Source: Segatella copri (GTDB lineage: Bacteria > Bacteroidota > Bacteroidia > Bacteroidales > Bacteroidaceae). From it: 64,000 bases of DNA. Shown piece by piece: positions 48,771 to 57,572 of this stretch (positions are counted from its first letter, which is position 1; each line of letters opens with the position of its first letter). A program made the translations under genes and the position numbers. Below the pieces are notes generated by a model, which searched no databases, was not told the DNA's origin, and saw nothing but the letters and a program-made list of their open reading frames with translations. Location: assembly GCF_019127135.1 (NCBI RefSeq), contig NZ_JAHOEA010000016.1, forward strand, positions 1 through 64,000, given 5' to 3'.

Positions 48771-49625
48771 ATGAAACAGACAAAGTTAATGGTAATGGCA
48801 ATGATGGCAGTAGCTCTGATGGCTACAAGCTGTGCAAGTAAGAAAGATCTTCAGAATTGCCAGAATGAGAATAAGGAATTGTCAAGCAACTATCAGGCTA
48901 CCAAGGAAAAACTGGCAGCTACAGAGGCTAGTCTGGCAGCAGCCCAGGAGCAGCTCGCTTCTGCAAAGAGCGATTACGCTAAGTTGCAAGGCTCACTTGA
49001 CAAGAGTTTGAACAATGCAAGCCAGAACAACGTGAGCATTGAGAAACTCGTTGACCAGATCAACGAGAGCAACCAGTATATCCGCCACCTGGTTGAGGTA
49101 AAGAGCAAGAGCGATTCGCTCAACATGGTTCTTACCAACAACCTGACCCGCTCTTTGAGCAAGGAAGAGATGAAGGAGGTTGATGTTCAGGTTCTGAAGG
49201 GTGTAGTTTACATCTCTCTGGCTGACAATATGCTCTATCAGAGTGGTAGCTATGAGGTAAACAGCCGTGCTCAGGAAACATTGAGCAAGATTGCTAAGAT
49301 CATCACAGACTACAAGGATTACGACGTGCTCGTAGAGGGTAATACCGATAACGTACCAGTAAGCACTACAAGTGCCAAGATGAAGAATATCCGCAACAAC
49401 TGGGACCTCTCTGCTCTCCGTGCAGCTTCTGTTGTTCAGTACTTGCAGGATCATTTCGGTGTAAATCCTAAGCGTCTTACAGCTGGTGGCCGTGGTGAGT
49501 ACAACCCTGTAACAACTAACGATACAGAGGTAGGCAAGCAGCGCAACCGCCGCACTCAGATTATCATCACTCCTAAGCTCGACCAGTTCATGGACTTGAT
49601 CGACAAGGCTCCTGAGGAGAAGTAA
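48771..49625 (+). CDS. OmpA-family peptidoglycan-binding lipoprotein
   Basis: A 284-residue lipoprotein with lipobox ATSC (Cys21) followed by ASKKD. Residues of about 30-110 form a coiled coil (repeated LAATEASLAAAQEQLASAKSDY pattern). The C-terminal OmpA-like domain (about 150-275) contains VLVEGNTDNVPV, LSALRAASVVQYL and GKQRNRRTQIII, the set that binds the diaminopimelate of peptidoglycan. It would link the outer membrane to the wall through a helical spacer. The Ala-Ser-Lys-Lys after the Cys suggests a periplasm-facing lipid anchor, unlike the Sus lipoproteins. It is monocistronic and followed by a strong terminator. Confidence 0.88.
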   Translation: MKQTKLMVMAMMAVALMATSCASKKDLQNCQNENKELSSNYQATKEKLAATEASLAAAQEQLASAKSDYAKLQGSLDKSLNNASQNNVSIEKLVDQINESNQYIRHLVEVKSKSDSLNMVLTNNLTRSLSKEEMKEVDVQVLKGVVYISLADNMLYQSGSYEVNSRAQETLSKIAKIITDYKDYDVLVEGNTDNVPVSTTSAKMKNIRNNWDLSALRAASVVQYLQDHFGVNPKRLTAGGRGEYNPVTTNDTEVGKQRNRRTQIIITPKLDQFMDLIDKAPEEK

Positions 49626-49648
49626 AATGGTAAAAAGTAAATAGATAG

Positions 49649-49689
49649 AGGCATCAATGAGTTGTTAAAGACTTATTGATGCCTTTTTC
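49649..49689 (+). terminator. Terminator of the OmpA-like lipoprotein gene
   Basis: Stem 49649-49662 with 49671-49684 (one G-T pair), then TTTTT. Confidence 0.9.
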
Positions 49690-49795
49690 AGTATAAATAT
49701 ACATGTTTTATGTTTTAAAGCCGTGAAAAAGTGCTTTTTGTTGTCATTTTGCTAGAAATATTCTTAATATCCTTTCTTTTCTTAATTATTTTTAT

Positions 49796-49803
49796 TAATT
49801 TTG
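49796..49803 (+). promoter_or_regulatory. icd promoter -7 element
   Basis: TAATTTTG followed by CAGG, 79 bp upstream of the icd start codon. Confidence 0.65.
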
Positions 49804-49882
49804 CAGGCAAAATATCAAGGGGCTACTTGGCTGCCCTAATCATTGTACATTGTAAATTATTAATTATACATTATATTGTGTT

Positions 49883-51094
49883 ATGGAAAAGATTAAGATG
49901 ACAACTCCATTGGTAGAGATGGACGGTGATGAGATGACAAGAATTCTCTGGAAGATGATTAAGGACGAACTGATTCTTCCTTTCGTTGATTTGAAGTCTG
50001 AGTATTATGATCTCGGTCTGCCTTATCGCGACCAGACCAACGACCAGGTAACCATCGACTCTGCCGAGGCGGCTAAGAAATATGGTGTGGCTGTGAAGTG
50101 TGCTACTATCACTCCTAATGCACAGCGTATGGACGAGTATAAACTCCATAAAATGTGGAAGAGTCCTAATGGAACTATCCGTAGCATCATGGATGGTACT
50201 GTGTTCCGTGCTCCTATCACCATCCCTAGCATCCACCCATGTGTAAAGAACTGGGAGAAGCCTATCACTATCGCCCGTCATGCTTACGGCGATGTATATA
50301 AAAGTGTAGAACTTCGTGCAGATGAGCCAGGTACAGCCAAACTCGTGTTCGAGGGTAAGAGTGGCAAGAAGCAGGAGATAGAGATTCATTCTTTCGATGG
50401 CGCCGGAGTTATCCAGGGCATGCACAATACTGATAAGAGTATCCGCAGCTTTGCTCACAGCTGCTTCAAGTTTGCCATTGATACCAAGCAGGATCTCTGG
50501 TTCGCTACCAAGGATACCATCTCTAAGACTTATGATGCCCAGTTCCGTAAAATCTTTGAAGAAGTATATGAGAGCGACTATAAGGAGAAGTTTGCAGAAC
50601 TCGGCATCGAGTATTTCTATACATTGATTGATGATGCCGTAGCCCGTGTTATCCGCAGTAAGGGCGGTTTCATCTGGGCTTGCAAGAACTATGACGGTGA
50701 TGTGATGAGCGATATGCTCAGTACAGCCTTCGGTTCTCTGGCGATGATGACTTCCGTATTGGTTTCTCCTGACGGCAAGTATGAGTATGAGGCAGCCCAT
50801 GGTACCGTGACCCGTCATTACTATCGCTACCTGAAGGGTGAAGATACATCTACCAACCCGATGGCTACCATCTTTGCATGGAGCGGTGCGTTGAGAAAGC
50901 GTGGCGAACTGGATGGCATCAAGGAACTTCAGAACTTTGGCGACCAGTTGGAGGCTGCATGTTTCGATACTTTGAATGATGGTATCGCTACCAAGGATCT
51001 CGTAAACCTGATGGAAGGTGTTGAGGCTAAGGCTGTAAACTCAGCTGGCTTTATCGCTGCCATCCGCGAGCGTCTGGAAAAGCGATTGGCATAA
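49883..51094 (+). CDS. icd: NADP-dependent isocitrate dehydrogenase, eukaryote-like type
   Basis: A 403-residue cytoplasmic enzyme converting isocitrate to 2-oxoglutarate and CO2 with NADP. The start [64 protein letters not shown] (substrate loop) and [29 protein letters not shown] (cofactor side) are those of the homodimeric type II enzymes shared with eukaryotes. The length matches that group (about 400-415). It is monocistronic, converging on a small HTH gene with a shared terminator. Confidence 0.95.
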   Translation: MEKIKMTTPLVEMDGDEMTRILWKMIKDELILPFVDLKSEYYDLGLPYRDQTNDQVTIDSAEAAKKYGVAVKCATITPNAQRMDEYKLHKMWKSPNGTIRSIMDGTVFRAPITIPSIHPCVKNWEKPITIARHAYGDVYKSVELRADEPGTAKLVFEGKSGKKQEIEIHSFDGAGVIQGMHNTDKSIRSFAHSCFKFAIDTKQDLWFATKDTISKTYDAQFRKIFEEVYESDYKEKFAELGIEYFYTLIDDAVARVIRSKGGFIWACKNYDGDVMSDMLSTAFGSLAMMTSVLVSPDGKYEYEAAHGTVTRHYYRYLKGEDTSTNPMATIFAWSGALRKRGELDGIKELQNFGDQLEAACFDTLNDGIATKDLVNLMEGVEAKAVNSAGFIAAIRERLEKRLA

Positions 51095-51138
51095 AAACAA
51101 TAAGACCTGGGGTGATTAACCTCAGGTCTTATTGTTTT
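51094..51138. terminator. Bidirectional terminator between icd and the HTH gene
   Basis: Arms 51094-51109 and 51123-51138 are perfect over 16 bp and extend by three more pairs. A-rich on one side, T-rich on the other. Confidence 0.92.
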
Positions 51139-51146
51139 AGTTATTT

Positions 51147-51401
51147 TTAGTTTAAATCTTGATTCTTTTTCTTGCGCTTACGCAAAGCGTCTGAATAAAC
51201 CTTAAACAAATCAATGTTCAGCAACTGATAGATATGGTAAAGCATACCCGTATCTATAGTGGCTCTGCCGTATACCTTATATATATTAGTACGGTGGCAG
51301 CCTAATTGCTCAGCAAGCCATACTGTTGTCTTGCCTTGCTTGCTTAACTCCTCCTTAATGATTTCACCGATTAAGGGAATTGCATTTACTTTATCTTTCA
51401 T
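51147..51401 (-). CDS. Small helix-turn-helix protein, XRE-like
   Basis: An 84-residue protein. Residues of about 10-70 resemble a short XRE-type DNA-binding domain: IGEIIKEELSKQGKTTVWLAEQLGCHRTNIYKVYGR, where TTVWLAEQLGC and RTNIYKVYG would be the two helices of the motif. The C-terminal tail is strongly basic (RKRKKKNQ). It has no effector domain. It is transcribed alone from a well-formed promoter (51479-51448). A transcriptional regulator or nucleoid-associated role is plausible; no target is evident, and the adjacent two-component genes are the nearest candidates. Confidence 0.72.
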   Translation of the reverse strand: MKDKVNAIPLIGEIIKEELSKQGKTTVWLAEQLGCHRTNIYKVYGRATIDTGMLYHIYQLLNIDLFKVYSDALRKRKKKNQDLN

Positions 51402-51447
51402 ACTCTTTCAGTTGTGTTATAATGCTCACTTATAGTTATATTGGGTG

Positions 51448-51479
51448 CAAAAGTAGTATTTCTGTTTCTAACTAGCAAA
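51448..51479 (-). promoter_or_regulatory. Promoter of the small HTH gene
   Basis: Minus-strand TACTTTTG at 51455-51448 and TTTG at 51479-51476, 20 bp apart. Confidence 0.75.
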
Positions 51480-51562
51480 GAAACATGTAGCGATTTTGGA
51501 ACACTAAGTTAAAATGTGTAACAAAATGGCCTTTTTTTTATGTTTTTTTTCTTTAAAGTACT

Positions 51563-51622
51563 AAATGTCACGAAAATGTAATCAAATGTAACGCTTATTA
51601 CGAAAGAAAAGTCGTAATTTTG
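51563..51622 (+). promoter_or_regulatory. Response-regulator promoter with phased AAATGT repeats
   Basis: AAATGT begins at 51563, 51574 and 51584, at 11- and 10-bp intervals, just upstream of TAATTTTG (51615-51622). A further pair, AAATGT at 51512 and AAATGG at 51524, lies upstream. Head-to-tail repeats one helical turn apart are typical of OmpR/PhoB-family binding sites. Confidence 0.6.
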
Positions 51623-51648
51623 CAGCGATATTTTAAATAACATAAAAT

Positions 51649-52344
51649 ATGGAAGAGAATATGAAAAGAATACTTGTTGTTGATGACGAGCAAGACTTGT
51701 GTGAAATCCTGAAGTTCAATCTCGAAACCGAAGGATACGAGGTAGAAACAGCCAATTCGGCAGAAGAGGCTTTGGAGATGGACATTGCTTCGTTCGACCT
51801 GCTGCTGTTGGATGTCATGATGGGTGGAATGAGCGGTTTTCAGCTGGCTAAGCAGTTGAAGGGCAATCCGATGACAGCCAATGTTCCAATCATCTTCCTT
51901 ACAGCCCGTGATACGGAAAACGATACGGTGACAGGATTCAATATCGGTGCCGATGATTATATCTCGAAACCTTTCTCTATCCGAGAGGTGATGGTCAGAG
52001 TGCGTGCCGTCTTGCGCCGTACGGCTGAACAGGCTGGCGATGCTGATGAATCGAAGACCATCAACTATCAGGGACTGCAGCTGAATCTGGACAAGAAGAC
52101 AGTGAGCATCGATGGTGAGGATATCCCTTTCACCAAGACCGAGTTCGAACTCCTGCGTCTTTTCCTCGAAGAGCGCGGCAAGGTGTTCTCCCGTCAGGAA
52201 CTTATCGACCGGGTATGGCCTAAGGATGTGATGGTACTCGACCGCACGGTGGATGTCAACATCACCCGTATGAGAAAGAAGATTGGTAAGTTTGCCAAGT
52301 GCATCGTTACCCGTCTGGGATTTGGTTATTATTTTGATGCGTAA
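51649..52344 (+). CDS. OmpR/PhoB-family response regulator
   Basis: A 231-residue two-domain regulator. The receiver (about 5-120) has phosphoacceptor Asp55 (LLLLDVMM), the Thr of FLTARD and Lys107 (ISKPFS). The winged-helix DNA-binding domain (about 135-230) contains FTKTEFELLRLFLEERGKVFSRQELIDRVW and RTVDVNITRMRKKIG. MKRILVVDDE at 51661 is an alternative start; the first ATG is used because the promoter lies only 26 bp upstream. The cognate kinase gene starts 5 bp after its stop codon. Repeats in its promoter suggest autoregulation. Confidence 0.92.
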   Translation: MEENMKRILVVDDEQDLCEILKFNLETEGYEVETANSAEEALEMDIASFDLLLLDVMMGGMSGFQLAKQLKGNPMTANVPIIFLTARDTENDTVTGFNIGADDYISKPFSIREVMVRVRAVLRRTAEQAGDADESKTINYQGLQLNLDKKTVSIDGEDIPFTKTEFELLRLFLEERGKVFSRQELIDRVWPKDVMVLDRTVDVNITRMRKKIGKFAKCIVTRLGFGYYFDA

Positions 52345-52349
52345 TTAAA

Positions 52350-53810
52350 ATGTTTAAGTTAAATAGTGTAGGTAGAAAGTTGTACTTCAGTGTGCTGGCG
52401 GTGTTCCTTGTGTTCGCTGTCAGTTTTATCGTGTTCCAGCAGGCACGAGAGAAACAGTATAAAATAGGTACGCTTACTATCAAACTGGAAAATTATAATG
52501 AACTGCTGGCAGAAGATCTGGCGCTCTCTCCTGGTGAAGGAATTATTCTGCAGGATAGCCTTCACAATAAGAATGTGACTGTGGCTCATGAAAAGTTGCA
52601 GGCTTTTGTACGCGAACATGAAAGCAAGGATCTTCGTGTTACGTTGGTGCGTCCGAACGGTAAGGTGATTTATGACAACATGAGTTCCGACTATGAACAT
52701 TTTGCCAACCATGCTAAGCGTGAGGAAATAGCAGAGGCCTTGAAAAACAGGGTAGGCTCAAGCGTGGAGCGACAGTCTAAAACCCTGAAGCATGACTATT
52801 TCTATGTGGCTTCTTATTTTCCGGAAAGCAAGCTCATCATCCGTACGGCACTACCTTACAATAATGATTTGGCAAAATCGTTGCAGGCCGACCAGCATTT
52901 CATCTGGTTTGCCATCGTAGCCGTCATTCTGCTTACCATCGTGCTCTACCGTTTTACGGACCGTCTGGGTAAGAATGTTTCCAAACTGAGCATCTTTGCT
53001 TATAAGGCTGACCACAACGAGAGCCTTGAGGTGGAAGATCTCGCCAAGTTCCCTAACGATGAGTTGGGCGAGATAGCCGAGCGTATCATCAAGATGTATA
53101 AGCGCATACAGACCACCCGACGTGAACAGGATGTACTGAAGCGGCAGCTTACCCAGAATATCGCCCATGAGCTGAAGACTCCTGTGGCAAGTATCCAGGG
53201 TTATCTGGAAACGATACTCGACAATCCGCATATCAACGAAGAGATGAAGTCGCAGTTTCTGCAGCGCTGTTATGCTCAGAGCGAACGCCTCACCTCTCTG
53301 CTCCGCGACATCTCAACCCTGAACCGGTTGGATGACGGTTCGGATATGATAGATTTCGAGGCGGTAGACATTACGCAGATGGTGAGAGAAATAGCCCGTG
53401 AGACGGCGCTCGAAAGAGAGTCGCACCAGATGACTTTTGAGAATCTTCTTCCCGACCAGCATATTGTCGTGAAGGGTAACCGCAGTCTGCTCTATAGTGT
53501 GTTCCGCAATCTTACCGACAATGCCATAGCTTATGCCGGCGAAGGACGTAAGATAACGTTGAGTGCCAAGGAGCAGGGCAATAAGTGGCATTTCATCTTC
53601 TGTGATAACGGTCAGGGTGTTCCTGCCGAGCATCTCTCCCGTCTTTTTGAGCGTTTCTATCGGGTAGATAAGGGACGCAGCCGCAAGATGGGTGGCACCG
53701 GTTTGGGTCTTGCCATCGTCAAGAATGCCGTTCTCCTACATGGCGGAACCATCCGGGTGAGCAATCAGCTGGAAGGCGGCTTGAAGTTTGAATTTACGCT
53801 TAAGAAATAA
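52350..53810 (+). CDS. Sensor histidine kinase of the two-component pair
   Basis: A 486-residue inner-membrane kinase. The first membrane helix (about 12-30) and second (about 183-202) flank a periplasmic sensor of about 150 residues with no recognised ligand motif. A linker is followed by the H-box with phosphoacceptor His273 (IAHELKTPVASIQ) and the ATPase domain with NLTDNAIAYA, FCDNGQGVP and GGTGLGLAIVK. It phosphorylates the upstream response regulator. Overall it is PhoR/RprX-like, but I cannot assign the stimulus. It ends before a terminator at 53898-53956. Confidence 0.9.
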   Translation: MFKLNSVGRKLYFSVLAVFLVFAVSFIVFQQAREKQYKIGTLTIKLENYNELLAEDLALSPGEGIILQDSLHNKNVTVAHEKLQAFVREHESKDLRVTLVRPNGKVIYDNMSSDYEHFANHAKREEIAEALKNRVGSSVERQSKTLKHDYFYVASYFPESKLIIRTALPYNNDLAKSLQADQHFIWFAIVAVILLTIVLYRFTDRLGKNVSKLSIFAYKADHNESLEVEDLAKFPNDELGEIAERIIKMYKRIQTTRREQDVLKRQLTQNIAHELKTPVASIQGYLETILDNPHINEEMKSQFLQRCYAQSERLTSLLRDISTLNRLDDGSDMIDFEAVDITQMVREIARETALERESHQMTFENLLPDQHIVVKGNRSLLYSVFRNLTDNAIAYAGEGRKITLSAKEQGNKWHFIFCDNGQGVPAEHLSRLFERFYRVDKGRSRKMGGTGLGLAIVKNAVLLHGGTIRVSNQLEGGLKFEFTLKK

Positions 53811-53897
53811 AAATGTTTTTTGAATAAAATATCTAAGCGGCAAATATAAATAATCAAGTGGCTGATAAAGGTACTTAAGTAGTAAATATAGGTAAAG

Positions 53898-53956
53898 AAA
53901 GGCAAGACTTCTGGGAAACTTCTGAATGGGGTTTTACAGAAACCTTGCCTTTTTTG
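53898..53956 (+). terminator. Terminator of the two-component operon
   Basis: AAAGGCAAG (53898-53906) pairs with CTTGCCTTT (53944-53952), with further inner pairing, followed by a T run. Confidence 0.75.
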
Positions 53957-54010
53957 TGTTTTAGAACATTTTTGTTTTCTTTTCGTAAACTTTGCTTAAA
54001 TCTATTATTT

Positions 54011-54092
54011 CTGACTTTTTTCTATTAAAAGTGTAGACGATATTTCTAAATGTAGACGAAAATCAAGAAAATCTAACTTTTTTCTATAAAAA
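54011..54092. repeat. Direct repeats upstream of the third SusC promoter
   Basis: CTGACTTTTTTCTATTAAAA at 54011-54030 recurs with two changes at 54073-54092. TGTAGACGA occurs at 54032 and 54051, 19 bp apart. Both pairs lie directly upstream of the promoter and could bind a regulator. Confidence 0.65.
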
Positions 54093-54103
54093 TATCGATA
54101 AAG

Positions 54104-54136
54104 TTTGCATTAATTCAATACTTTTTCTTATCTTTG
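54104..54136 (+). promoter_or_regulatory. Promoter of the third SusC operon
   Basis: TTTG at 54104-54107 and TATCTTTG at 54129-54136, 21 bp apart, a full consensus match. The leader is about 90 nt. Confidence 0.82.
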
Positions 54137-54233
54137 CACCCGTAAATTAATGAGAGATATTTAAAAAGTGTAAGAAGAGAAAAAATAATAATATAAAGTT
54201 ATAAGAGTTGTTTAATTTTTAAGAGAGGATTTT

Positions 54234-57200
54234 ATGGAAAAAAAATTGCTTTTCTTGTTAGTCAATCTCTTCCTTTTATGTGGGGGGGCATTGGCTCAAA
54301 CGAAAGTAACAGGTACCGTAGTTTCTCTGGAAGATGGTGAACCTGTCATCGGTGCATCTGTCGTAGTCGCCGGAGCGGCACGTACAGGTACCGTCACCGA
54401 TATTGACGGTCACTTCTCTTTGGAGGTACCTGCTGGTAAGAAACTTGTAGTTAGCTACATCGGTATGCAGAGCCAGACCTTGACTCCAGCCGCCAAGATG
54501 ACTATCCGCCTGAAGGCAGATAGCAAGAGTTTGGGCGAGGTGGTTGTAACGGGTATGCAGAAAGTGGATAAGCGACTTTTTACAGGTTCTGCCACAAGCG
54601 TAAATGCTGCAGATGCAAAGTTGGATGGTGTAGCTGATATCAGCCGCTCCCTCGAAGGTCGTGCAGCCGGTGTGTCTGTACAGAACGTTTCTGGTACTTT
54701 CGGTACCGCTCCAAAGATTCGTGTCCGTGGTGCTACTTCTATCTATGGTTCTTCTAAACCTCTTTGGGTTGTAGATGGTGTCATCATGGAGGATGTGGTA
54801 GATGTTAGTGCAGACCAGTTATCTTCTGGTGATGCTAATACCTTGATTTCTTCAGCTATTGCAGGCTTGAACTCAGACGATATTGAAAGTTTCCAGATTT
54901 TGAAGGATGGTTCTGCTACCTCTATTTATGGTGCCCGTGCCATGGCTGGTGTCATCGTAGTTACTACTAAAAAAGGACGTGCCGGTCAGGCTCGTGTTAG
55001 CTATACAGGTGAATATACAATGCGTTTGAAGCCTAGCTATGCTAACTTCAATATCATGAATTCTCAGGACCAGATGTCTGTTTATCAGGAATTGGAACAG
55101 AAAGGTTATCTTAATTATGCTGAGACTTCCGTAGCTTCAGAAAGTGGTGTGTATGGTAAGATGTATCAGTTGTTGAGTCAGTATGATCCTACAACCGGTC
55201 AGTTTGCTTTGGCTAATACTCCAGAAGCTAAGGCTGCCTATTTGCGTAGCGCAGAGTATCGCAATACCAACTGGTTTGATTCTCTTTTCTCAACTGCCAT
55301 TCAGCACAACCACTCTGTAAGTGTAAGTGCAGGTACTGATAAGGCTCAGTATTATGCATCTGCCAGTGCTATGTTTGATCCAGGATGGACATTGCAGAGT
55401 AAGGTAGAGCGTTATACAGCCAACTTGAATTCAACTTTCAATATTTCGGATAAGTTGAATTTGAACTTGATCAGTAATGCATCATATCGTAAGCAGAAGG
55501 CCCCTGGTACATTGAGCAGTTCTATTGATGCTGTATCTGGTGAGGTAAAGCGTGATTTCGATATCAACCCATATTCTTATGCGTTGAACACATCTCGTGC
55601 GCTTGATCCTACTCTGTATTATACCCGCAACTATGCTGATTTCAATATCTTCCATGAGTTGGAAAGTAACTATATGGATTTGAATGTTTCTGATTTCCGT
55701 TTGCAGGGACGTGTTAACTACAAGCCAATCAAGAAGGTAGAACTCTCTTTGTTGGGTGCAGTGAAATATTCTGCTACTTCACAGGAACATTATATTTTGG
55801 ATAGTTCAAACCAGGCTTTAGCTTATCGTGCGATGGCTACATCAACTATCCGTAATAATAATAATCTTCTTTATACCGATCCTGATGATGTTTATGCGTT
55901 GCCAGTCTCAGTATTGCCTAATGGTGGTATTTATGAGCGCACCGACAACCGTCTTTTTGGATGGGATATGCGTGCTGCCATCAGTTATAACGATGTATTC
56001 AATGAAGATCACATCGTAAATTTCTATGGTGGTATGGAAACCAACAGTAACGACCGTCATTCTACATGGTTCCGTGGTTGGGGTATGCAGTATAGTATGG
56101 GTGAGATTGCCAACTATGCTTATCAGGTATTTAAAAAAGGTGTAGAGGATAACTCTGAATATTATACTTTGGTAAATAAGCACCAGCGTAGTGCTGCCTT
56201 CTTTGGCAATGCTACCTATTCTTATAAAGGAAAGTATACAGTGAATGGTACTGTTCGTTATGAGGGTACCAATGGATTGGGTAAGAGCCGTTCTTCCCGC
56301 TGGATGCCTACATGGAATATTTCCGGTGCATGGAATGCTCATGAGGAGAGTTGGTTTAAGGCTCTTGAGCCAGCTTTGTCTCACTTGACATTGAAGGCTT
56401 CTTACTCTTTGACTGGTGACCGTCCTTCTGTAACCAATTCTCTTGCAGTGATAGGCAGTACTGTTCCTTGGCGTCCTTTTGCAGGTGTAAAGGAAAGTGC
56501 TTTGTATCAGAAAGAGGCTGCAAATAGTGATCTGACTTATGAGAAGAAGCATGAGTTGAATCTTGGCTTGGAGGCTGGTTTCTTGAATAACCGTATCAAT
56601 CTGGCAATTGACTGGTATAAGCGTAACAACTACGATTTGATTGGTCTTGCCAATACGTGGGGACTTTCTGGAGAGGTACAGCGTTATGGTAACATCGCTT
56701 CCATGAAGTCTAGTGGTTTGGAGCTTAGTTTGAATACTACCAATATCAAAACAGAGGACTTTACATGGTCAACCAGCTTTATTTACTCTCATACTCATAA
56801 TGAGGTTACAGACTTGAAGACAAGTAAACGTATGATTGACTTGGTTTCTGGTACAGGTTTCGCTCAGGAGGGCTATCCTGTCAGAAGTTTGTTCTCTATT
56901 CAGTTTATGGGCTTGAACAAGGAAGGTCTTCCTACCTTTATCAATCAGGATGGTAATGTTACAGTAAGTGACATCTATTTCCAGTCATCAGATCCTGAGA
57001 ACTTGAAATATCTGAAGTATGAGGGTAGTGTAGATCCAACCGATGTAGGTAGTTTGGGTAATATCTTTAAATATAAAGGTTTCACATTGAATGTCTTCCT
57101 TACTTATTCGTTTGGTAATGTAGTTCGTCTGGATCCTGTTTTCAGTAATGAATATGATGATTTGACTTCTACTCCTAAGGAGTTTAAGAATCGTTGGGCA

Positions 57201-57551
57201 GTGCCAGGTGACGAGAACAGAACTTCGGTTCCTGTTATCGCCAGCAAGACTCAGAACAAGATGGATACCGATTTGAAGTATGCTTATAATGCATATAACT
57301 ATTCAACAGAGCGTATTGCTAAGGGCGATTTTATTCGTATGAAGGAAATATCTTTGGGCTATGAATTCCCTAAGGCATGGGCTTCAGCTTTGAGATTAAG
57401 CAATCTGTCATTGAAATTGCAGGGTACCAACCTCTTCTTGATTTATGCAGATAAGAAGCTGAATGGTCAGGATCCTGAATTCTTCAATACGGGTGGTGTT
57501 GCCGTTCCTATGGCTCGTCAGTTTACAATGACATTGAACTTGGGTATTTAA
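54234..57551 (+). CDS. SusC/RagA-like TonB-dependent importer of the third locus
   Basis: A 1105-residue outer-membrane receptor. A signal peptide ends near GGALAQ (about 22). Then come a carboxypeptidase-regulatory-like domain (about 24-85), the TonB-box region LGEVVVTGMQ (about 101), the plug with IRVRGATSIYG and the barrel ending in QFTMTLNLGI. The final residue is Ile, not the more usual Phe. The operon contains a protease-like lipoprotein and no glycosidase, so the cargo may be a peptide or glycopeptide. It is the first gene; susD follows after 21 bp. Confidence 0.92.
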   Translation: MEKKLLFLLVNLFLLCGGALAQTKVTGTVVSLEDGEPVIGASVVVAGAARTGTVTDIDGHFSLEVPAGKKLVVSYIGMQSQTLTPAAKMTIRLKADSKSLGEVVVTGMQKVDKRLFTGSATSVNAADAKLDGVADISRSLEGRAAGVSVQNVSGTFGTAPKIRVRGATSIYGSSKPLWVVDGVIMEDVVDVSADQLSSGDANTLISSAIAGLNSDDIESFQILKDGSATSIYGARAMAGVIVVTTKKGRAGQARVSYTGEYTMRLKPSYANFNIMNSQDQMSVYQELEQKGYLNYAETSVASESGVYGKMYQLLSQYDPTTGQFALANTPEAKAAYLRSAEYRNTNWFDSLFSTAIQHNHSVSVSAGTDKAQYYASASAMFDPGWTLQSKVERYTANLNSTFNISDKLNLNLISNASYRKQKAPGTLSSSIDAVSGEVKRDFDINPYSYALNTSRALDPTLYYTRNYADFNIFHELESNYMDLNVSDFRLQGRVNYKPIKKVELSLLGAVKYSATSQEHYILDSSNQALAYRAMATSTIRNNNNLLYTDPDDVYALPVSVLPNGGIYERTDNRLFGWDMRAAISYNDVFNEDHIVNFYGGMETNSNDRHSTWFRGWGMQYSMGEIANYAYQVFKKGVEDNSEYYTLVNKHQRSAAFFGNATYSYKGKYTVNGTVRYEGTNGLGKSRSSRWMPTWNISGAWNAHEESWFKALEPALSHLTLKASYSLTGDRPSVTNSLAVIGSTVPWRPFAGVKESALYQKEAANSDLTYEKKHELNLGLEAGFLNNRINLAIDWYKRNNYDLIGLANTWGLSGEVQRYGNIASMKSSGLELSLNTTNIKTEDFTWSTSFIYSHTHNEVTDLKTSKRMIDLVSGTGFAQEGYPVRSLFSIQFMGLNKEGLPTFINQDGNVTVSDIYFQSSDPENLKYLKYEGSVDPTDVGSLGNIFKYKGFTLNVFLTYSFGNVVRLDPVFSNEYDDLTSTPKEFKNRWAVPGDENRTSVPVIASKTQNKMDTDLKYAYNAYNYSTERIAKGDFIRMKEISLGYEFPKAWASALRLSNLSLKLQGTNLFLIYADKKLNGQDPEFFNTGGVAVPMARQFTMTLNLGI

Positions 57552-57572
57552 TTTTTTAAGGAAGAAAAACGT

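Larger units (their letters stand above)
53811..54233. other. Intergenic region upstream of the third SusC operon
   Basis: Holds the kinase-gene terminator, two pairs of direct repeats (54011-54092) and the susC promoter. The short stretch 53811-53897 contains a repeated AAATATA motif and nothing else notable. Confidence 0.6.
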
